From Enhydrobacter sp. (GTDB lineage: Bacteria; Pseudomonadota; Alphaproteobacteria; Reyranellales; Reyranellaceae): a stretch of DNA of 64,000 nucleotides. A program made the translations under genes and the position numbers. Below, in pieces: positions 58,938 to 64,000 of the stretch; positions within the stretch are counted from its first letter, which is position 1, and each line of letters begins with the position of its first letter. Below the pieces are notes generated by a model, which saw nothing but the letters and a program-made list of their open reading frames with translations, was not told the origin of the DNA and searched no databases. The DNA lies in NCBI GenBank assembly GCA_025808875.1, contig CP075528.1, positions 4,710,473 through 4,774,472 on the forward strand, given 5' to 3'.

Positions 58938-61152
58938 GGTAGTACTCGTCGCGCGGAAAGAAGTCGGTGTTTGGCGCGCGCGCGGGCGCGATGCGTCCGG
59001 CGTTGAGCGGTTCGACCTTCTTGTCGAAGAACCACTGGCGCAGTTCGACACGGTCGACGCGTGCTGCCTGCAGATGGGCGTCGATCTCGGGTCGCGCCAG
59101 CAGGCGTAGGATCCGATCGCGATCGTACGGAAGCGGCCGGTCGCTGCCGAGCAGCGCGGGATGCACCATGGTCACGTAGGGAAACACCGATCGGAAAGTC
59201 TCGACCGAGCGCTCGGTCGGCGCCCACTGGACATAGATGCCACCGGGAGCCAGGCGGCCGCGAACCTGTTCGAAGAACTGCTGCGAGTTGAGCAGGCCCG
59301 ACAACGCCGTCTTTGGCAGGATCGCGTCGGCCTCGATCACGTCGTAGAGCGACGAGTCGAGCGACAGCGCATGTCTGCCGTCGGCCACCACGACCTCGAA
59401 CTTGGGATTGGTCAACAACGAATCGATCCCGGAATGTCCGCCCGCCCCGACGTAGGCGCGAAGCGTGTCGATCACCGGTGCCACGATCTCGATGACCTTG
59501 ACGCGCTCGGTTTGCGGATGAAGGCCCGCGGCGTAGGGGGTCCCGCCGGTGCCCGAACCGATGACGAGCACGCGCCGCGGCGCCGGATGCGCGAGCGGAC
59601 CGATCGCGCCCAGGAAGACATGAACGGTGTCGAACGGCAGCCGGCTCTGGGAGTGTCCCTGGATGTAGAGGCGCCCGCTGTCGGTGTCGGACATTTTCAG
59701 CACGCTGAGACCCGTCTTGTCCTCCGCGATGATCGTCCTCTCCGTGGTGACGCCATGCAGACGTCGCCAGAACGTCTCGCCGTCGGGGAATGCCGCCAGT
59801 CCCGCTACGAGCAACGCCGCCGGCACGTAGGCGACGCTGCGCCAGCGCGCACCGACGATCTGCAGGGCGGCGAAGGCGAGGCCGATCGCGACCAACAGCT
59901 TCAAGGTGCCCGCGGTGCCGACGATGTCGAGCAGCAGCAACCCCGCAACCAGGCTACCCGCGCTGTTGCCCACGATGTTGGCGAGTTGCACCAACCCCAC
60001 TCTGCTGCCGAGCCGTTCGAGATCGCGCTGCACGGCTTTCTGAACGACCGGGAAGGAGAACCCCATGATGAACGAGCCCGGAAGCACGACGACGGCCAGA
60101 AGAAGGACGATGAGGGCTGGATCGGCTGTGTTCGGCCCCATGATGTCGCGGTCGACGAAACTCGACGGCAGAATTCCCGCACCGATGGCGAGATAGACGA
60201 ACCACGCTCCGGTCAGCGCCAGCGCGGTCGCCCAACCCTGCATGAGGAAGAAGAACCGGCGTGGATCGGCGATGCGATCGATGACCTTGGAGCCCACCAG
60301 CAGGCCGATCGCGTCACCCAGCAGGAAGATCGCCAGAACCAGCGAGAAGCTGTAGCCGTTGGACTGCAGCAGAACGCCGATCAGTCGATACCAGACGATC
60401 TGTAGCGCCACGATCAGGAAGCCGCTGATGAACACCAGGATCGACCATCGCCAGACCACGGCATCGGTCGTTGGAACCTGGGTCGACCGGCGAGTGTGTG
60501 GTGCGGCGTCGGCCATGTCGACCGTATGGGCGAGTGCAACGCCCCCCGCCGCGACGAGCAGGTTGAGCGCGGCAGCGACATGGACGGCCTTGTCGAAGCC
60601 GATGGTACCGATCAGGAACCAGCCACCGACGAAGGCGCCGACGCCCGCGCCCAGCGTATTGAGGCCATAGAGCCAGCCAATGAGCTGCGCCGACCCCGAG
60701 ATCTGCGTGACGATCGCTTTTGACAGAAAGGGCAGCGAGCAACCCATCAGGAACGTCGGCCAGAGCAGCCCCGCGAACACGATCGCGAAGATGACGCCGC
60801 GCGATGACGACAGCGGCAACAGTTCGCGATAGATGACGTCGTAGTACAGCCAGGGACTGGCGACGGCGAAGATGGCGATGCCGACCTCGCACAAGGCAAA
60901 GGCGAGCAGTGCCGCCCGCCGCGTCAGCCGATCGGCATACAGGCCGGCAGCCAGGCTGCCGACGCCGAGGCCCAGCAGGAACGCACCGACGACAAGAGCG
61001 GCGGCGATCGTGTCTGCTCCGGCGAACAGGCCGAGAAGGCGATGCCAAGCCGTCTGATAGATCAGCGCCGCCGCGCCCGAGACGAAGAAAAGCCCGAACA
61101 ATGCGGATCGCTGAGTGCGATCCGACCAACTCCCCCGCTCCATGGGCGCCAC
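58924..61152 (-). CDS. Membrane-bound spermidine-synthase-like protein (MFS-like N-terminus)
   Basis: A 742-residue fusion. Residues about 15-480 hold a dozen or so membrane segments of the MFS-like type (LFGLFFVSGAAALIYQTAWH at the start). Residues about 490-742 form a Rossmann methyltransferase/spermidine-synthase domain: VLVIGSGTGGTPYAAGLHP, then KFEVVVADGRHALSLDSSLY and YDVIEADAILP. Such fused proteins are widespread; their function is mostly untested, and true spermidine synthesis is doubtful. GTG 61152 with GAGG upstream is used; ATG 61143 is possible. It is inverted between rbfA and truB. Confidence 0.85.
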   Translation of the reverse strand: MAPMERGSWSDRTQRSALFGLFFVSGAAALIYQTAWHRLLGLFAGADTIAAALVVGAFLLGLGVGSLAAGLYADRLTRRAALLAFALCEVGIAIFAVASPWLYYDVIYRELLPLSSSRGVIFAIVFAGLLWPTFLMGCSLPFLSKAIVTQISGSAQLIGWLYGLNTLGAGVGAFVGGWFLIGTIGFDKAVHVAAALNLLVAAGGVALAHTVDMADAAPHTRRSTQVPTTDAVVWRWSILVFISGFLIVALQIVWYRLIGVLLQSNGYSFSLVLAIFLLGDAIGLLVGSKVIDRIADPRRFFFLMQGWATALALTGAWFVYLAIGAGILPSSFVDRDIMGPNTADPALIVLLLAVVVLPGSFIMGFSFPVVQKAVQRDLERLGSRVGLVQLANIVGNSAGSLVAGLLLLDIVGTAGTLKLLVAIGLAFAALQIVGARWRSVAYVPAALLVAGLAAFPDGETFWRRLHGVTTERTIIAEDKTGLSVLKMSDTDSGRLYIQGHSQSRLPFDTVHVFLGAIGPLAHPAPRRVLVIGSGTGGTPYAAGLHPQTERVKVIEIVAPVIDTLRAYVGAGGHSGIDSLLTNPKFEVVVADGRHALSLDSSLYDVIEADAILPKTALSGLLNSQQFFEQVRGRLAPGGIYVQWAPTERSVETFRSVFPYVTMVHPALLGSDRPLPYDRDRILRLLARPEIDAHLQAARVDRVELRQWFFDKKVEPLNAGRIAPARAPNTDFFPRDEYYLNRP

Positions 61153-61205
61153 ACTGCCTCAAGGCCGCGCTGGCGCATATCGAATTGTCGGCCTAAAGGG
61201 GCCGC

Positions 61206-62111
61206 ATGGCGCGCAGACGAAAGGGCGAGAAGGTTGATGGCTGGGTCGTTCTCGACAAGCCGATCGGCGTGGGTTCGACGCAGGCGGTGGGCCGCGTGCG
61301 CCGCGCTTTCGGCGCCCAGAAGGCCGGGCACGGCGGGACGCTCGATCCATTGGCAAGCGGCGTCCTGCCGGTCGCGCTTGGTGAGGCGACGAAGACCGTG
61401 CCGTTCGTGATGGACGGCCGAAAGGAGTATCGCTTCATGCTGCGCTTCGGCGAGGCGCGCTCGACCGACGATGCCGAAGGCGAGGTGGTGGGGATCAGCG
61501 CCGCACGGCCGTCGGACGACGCTGTCCGGTCGGTATTGTCGGCCTTCACCGGAGAGATCGAGCAGCTTCCGCCAGCCTTCTCGGCGCTCAAGGTCGCGGG
61601 ACGGCGAGCGTACGATCTGGCCCGTTCGGGTCAGGAAGTTGTGCTTGCTCCACGCCGGGTACTCGTCGAGCGGCTCGAATTGGTCGGCCGCCCCGATCCG
61701 GACCATGCCGAATTCGTGGTTGCTTGCGGAAAAGGCACATATATCAGGGCGTTAGGGCGAGACATGGCGCGTGCGCTTGGCACCGTCGGGTGTCTCGCGG
61801 CGTTGCGCCGCACCGTCTGCGGACCCTTCCGGGAAGACGGGGCCATTTCGCTTTCCAAACTGGAGACCCTCGGGCATATTCCCGCGCTCTTTGGGGTCTT
61901 GGCCCCCGTTGCGACCGCGCTGGACGACATCCCGGCGCTGGCCCTGACGGGAGCCCAAGCGGATCGGCTGCGCCAAGGCCAGCCGGTGCTCTTGCCCAGG
62001 GACGCACCGCCGTCGGGCGCGATGGTTCGCGCAGTGCACGAGGCCACGTTGGTGGCGCTGGCACGTTCCGACGGTTCCGCCGTCAGGCCGGTGCGCGTCT
62101 TCAACCTTTGA
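61206..62111 (+). CDS. truB: tRNA pseudouridine-55 synthase TruB
   Basis: TruB makes pseudouridine 55 in the T loop of tRNAs. The 301 residues carry the catalytic Asp at D47 (GHGGTLDPLASGVLPVALGE), the KxYxF-type motif in KEYRFMLRFGEARSTDDAEG and the RNA-contact block CGKGTYIRALGRDMARALG. The C-terminal PUA-like part is present. It starts a new plus-strand stretch after the inverted spermidine-synthase-like gene; the 53-bp gap between the divergent starts should hold its promoter. Confidence 0.96.
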   Translation: MARRRKGEKVDGWVVLDKPIGVGSTQAVGRVRRAFGAQKAGHGGTLDPLASGVLPVALGEATKTVPFVMDGRKEYRFMLRFGEARSTDDAEGEVVGISAARPSDDAVRSVLSAFTGEIEQLPPAFSALKVAGRRAYDLARSGQEVVLAPRRVLVERLELVGRPDPDHAEFVVACGKGTYIRALGRDMARALGTVGCLAALRRTVCGPFREDGAISLSKLETLGHIPALFGVLAPVATALDDIPALALTGAQADRLRQGQPVLLPRDAPPSGAMVRAVHEATLVALARSDGSAVRPVRVFNL

Positions 62112-62129
62112 AGTCTATGGAGATGACCG

Positions 62130-62399
62130 ATGTCGATCACAGCCGCGCGCAAGGCGGAGCTGATCAGTGCGTATGCTCAGGGGAATGGCGACACCGGCTC
62201 TCCCGAAGTGCAAGTCGCGATCCTGAGCGAGCGCATCACCAACCTCACCGAGCACTTCAAGGGCCACGCGAAGGATCATCACTCGCGCCGCGGCCTGCTG
62301 AAGCTCGTCGGTCAGCGCCGTCGTCTGCTCGACTATCTCAAGGCAAGGGACTCCAAGCGTTACGAGACATTGATCGAACGTCTGGGTCTGCGTCGTTGA
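62130..62399 (+). CDS. rpsO: 30S ribosomal protein S15
   Basis: S15 binds 16S rRNA early in 30S assembly and forms a bridge to the 50S subunit. The 89-residue protein is the standard length. It shows GDTGSPEVQVAILSERITNL, TEHFKGHAKDHHSRRGLLKL and VGQRRRLLDYLKARDSKRYE. TGGAGATG precedes the start. It follows truB by 18 bp and is followed by a strong hairpin and then pnp. Confidence 0.98.
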   Translation: MSITAARKAELISAYAQGNGDTGSPEVQVAILSERITNLTEHFKGHAKDHHSRRGLLKLVGQRRRLLDYLKARDSKRYETLIERLGLRR

Positions 62400-62404
62400 G
62401 CCAC

Positions 62405-62432
62405 CGGCCCTGTCCGCAGGACAGGGCCGTTT
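62405..62432 (+). terminator. Strong hairpin after rpsO (likely terminator or processing site)
   Basis: CGGCCCTGTCC (62405-62415) and GGACAGGGCCG (62419-62429) form a perfect 11-bp stem with a GCA loop, followed by TTT. The T-run is short, so partial termination is likely, with some read-through into pnp. In E. coli the rpsO-pnp gap also holds an rpsO terminator. Confidence 0.65.
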
Positions 62433-62530
62433 CGCGTCGCGTCGTCCGGTCCCCGTGAGTTCGGCCGGCCGTCGCGACATCGCAGTAGCCGGGAAGGCAG
62501 GGGCTGTTGCAAAGGCCTATCCCGGTCCTG

Positions 62531-62548
62531 CCGGCGCAAGGGCGCCGG
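62531..62548 (+). promoter_or_regulatory. Leader hairpin upstream of pnp
   Basis: CCGGCGC and GCGCCGG pair perfectly around a 4-base loop in the pnp leader, 48 bp before the ATG. In E. coli, pnp is autoregulated through an RNase III-cut leader hairpin; this stem is shorter, so a like role is only a guess. Confidence 0.3.
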
Positions 62549-62596
62549 TGGGCGGCTGTCGCCAAACGGGGGCGTGCGGCCGTGCAGGAAAGGAAG

Positions 62597-64000
62597 ATGG
62601 ATATGTCCGATATGTTCAAGGTGTTCCGCAAGGAGATCGACTGGGCCGGCCGCAAGCTGGTGTTGGAGACCGGAAAGATCGCGCGCCAGGCGGACGGCGC
62701 GGTGTTGGCGACTTACGGCGGCACCACGGTGCTGGCCACCGTGGTCTATGACAAGAAGCCGAAGGCCGGCCTCGATTTCTTCCCGCTGACGGTGAATTAT
62801 CAGGAGAAGGCGTTCGCCGCCGGCAAGATTCCCGGCGGCTTCTTCAAGCGCGAAGGTCGTCCCTCGGAGAAGGAGACGCTGACCTCGCGCCTGATCGATC
62901 GTCCGATTCGTCCGCTGTTCGCCGAAGGCTACCGCAACGAGACGCTGGTCGTGATCACCGTTCTGGCGCACGATATGGAGAACGATCCCGACATCGTCTC
63001 GATGGTCGCGACGTCGGCGGCGCTCACCATCTCGGGGTGCCCGTTCATGGGTCCGATCGGCGCGGCACGCGTCGGCCACGTCGATGGCAAGTTCGTGGTC
63101 AATCCGACCCTGGAGCAGATCGAGAAGAGCGACCTCGACCTCGTCGTTGCCGGAACCCAGGAAGGCGTGCTGATGGTCGAGTCCGAGGCCAAGGAACTTG
63201 GCGAGGACGTGATGCTGTCGGCCGTGATGGAGGGTCATCGCTCCTTCCAGCCGGTGATCGAGGCGATTATCGCGCTGGCCGAGCACGCGGCCAAGGATCC
63301 GCTGCCGCTCACCGAGCCGCCGGCGGCGGCCAGGACCGTGGCTGACAAGCTCAAGGTCGAAATACGCAGCAAGATGGTCGAGGCCTACGCCGAGACCGTG
63401 AAGCAGGCCCGCCAGCAGAAGATTTCGGCGGTGAAGGACGAGGCCAGGAAGCTGTTCGAGGGCAAGGACGACGAGCTCGCCGTGTTCGGCGACGCCTTCG
63501 GCAACCTCGAGGCCGACGTGGTACGTGGCGCGATCCTCGACACTGGTCGGCGCATCGACGGGCGCGACACCAAGACGGTGCGTCCGATCGTGGCCGAGGT
63601 CGGCGTCCTGCCGCGTGCGCACGGCTCGGCACTGTTCACCCGCGGCGAGACACAGGCGCTGGTCGTTGCCACGCTCGGCACCGGCCAGGACGAGCAGATC
63701 ATCGACGCACTCGAGGGCGAGTATCGCGAAGCCTTCATGCTCCACTACAACATGCCTCCGTACGCCGTCGGCGAGGTGCGCCGCATGGGCTCGCCGGGGC
63801 GCCGCGAGATCGGCCATGGCAAGCTGGCGTGGCGCGCGATTCGCCCGCTGCTGCCCGGCAAGGACAAGTTCCCCTACACGATCCGCATCGTGTCGGAGAT
63901 CACCGAGTCGAACGGCTCGTCCTCGATGGCCTCGGTCTGCGGCGGCTCGCTGTCGCTGATGGACGCTGGCGTGCCGATGGAGCGTCCCGTCGCGGGCATC
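62597..64000 (+). CDS. pnp: Polyribonucleotide nucleotidyltransferase (PNPase), 5' part
   Basis: PNPase degrades RNA from the 3' end by phosphorolysis and works in the degradosome. About 468 codons lie in the window and the gene runs off the end. The first RNase PH domain (VFRKEIDWAGRKLVLETGKI, FFKREGRPSEKETLTSRLID, then RPIRPLF), the linker helical domain (about residues 240-320) and the start of the second RNase PH domain (LFTRGETQALVVATLGTGQD, SNGSSSMASVCGGSLSLMDA) are seen. The KH and S1 domains should follow. ATG 62597 and ATG 62603 each have AGGAA at equal spacing, so the start is unsettled by two codons. Confidence 0.97.
   Translation, partial: MDMSDMFKVFRKEIDWAGRKLVLETGKIARQADGAVLATYGGTTVLATVVYDKKPKAGLDFFPLTVNYQEKAFAAGKIPGGFFKREGRPSEKETLTSRLIDRPIRPLFAEGYRNETLVVITVLAHDMENDPDIVSMVATSAALTISGCPFMGPIGAARVGHVDGKFVVNPTLEQIEKSDLDLVVAGTQEGVLMVESEAKELGEDVMLSAVMEGHRSFQPVIEAIIALAEHAAKDPLPLTEPPAAARTVADKLKVEIRSKMVEAYAETVKQARQQKISAVKDEARKLFEGKDDELAVFGDAFGNLEADVVRGAILDTGRRIDGRDTKTVRPIVAEVGVLPRAHGSALFTRGETQALVVATLGTGQDEQIIDALEGEYREAFMLHYNMPPYAVGEVRRMGSPGRREIGHGKLAWRAIRPLLPGKDKFPYTIRIVSEITESNGSSSMASVCGGSLSLMDAGVPMERPVAGI

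Overview
The window is GC-rich bacterial chromosome, almost fully coded on both strands. Several features point to an alphaproteobacterium: the rimP-nusA-ylxR-infB-rbfA-truB-rpsO-pnp cluster, a hisA-hisF-hisE run, a HemD/mitofilin-like/HemY cassette, a type-2 argC, a MaeB with a phosphotransacetylase-like tail, and a DUF1674/SDHAF4-type gene. The many CoA-transferase, luciferase-like, amidohydrolase and peptide-transporter genes suggest a large-genome soil or water organism, perhaps near Rhodospirillales or Reyranella; that placement is a guess. I see no tRNA, rRNA, CRISPR array, prophage or intact insertion sequence.

Layout. 0-10 kb: purH; a vapBC-type toxin-antitoxin pair with a likely operator; a translationally coupled DUF1674 / FAD oxidoreductase / threonine ammonia-lyase operon; htpX; rmuC; a HAD nucleotidase coupled to two tandem ketopantoate-reductase-like paralogs; an Rnk-like gene. 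10-20 kb: an N-acyl-D-amino-acid deacylase and maeB. These are followed by a fossil tandem duplication around mutS: a decayed nucleotidyltransferase copy, a small Cys-rich secreted protein, a copied mutS 5' end fused in frame to an intact nucleotidyltransferase, then mutS itself. 20-28 kb: a minus-strand series (ogt, a HemD-mitofilin fusion, hemY, a MetE-like gene, a membrane protein), a Tat-type hydrolase, argC and an acetyltransferase.

28-32 kb is an eroded patch. It holds orphan operator-like palindromes, a luciferase-like oxidoreductase, a C-terminal CoA-transferase scrap, an SGNH-type membrane protein and an N-terminal scrap of an AMP-forming ligase. 32-38 kb is a complete dipeptide/oligopeptide ABC transporter operon led by its own GntR regulator. 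38-49 kb: comM; an AGPS-like FAD oxidase with a TauD dioxygenase; an alpha/beta hydrolase; a HIT protein and hisE-hisF-hisA; an M20 amidohydrolase; and a methyltransferase gene cut by a single in-frame TGA.

49-64 kb: a TPP enzyme, trmB and an MFS transporter, then the transcription/translation cluster rimP-nusA-ylxR-infB-rbfA, a convergent spermidine-synthase-like membrane protein that breaks the usual order, and truB-rpsO-pnp (pnp runs off the window). A leader hairpin before rimP and hairpins around rpsO/pnp look regulatory. I found no clearly new multi-gene system. The most unusual items are the MutS-nucleotidyltransferase chimera with its decayed sibling, the HemD-mitofilin fusion, the orphan palindromes and the TGA-interrupted methyltransferase.
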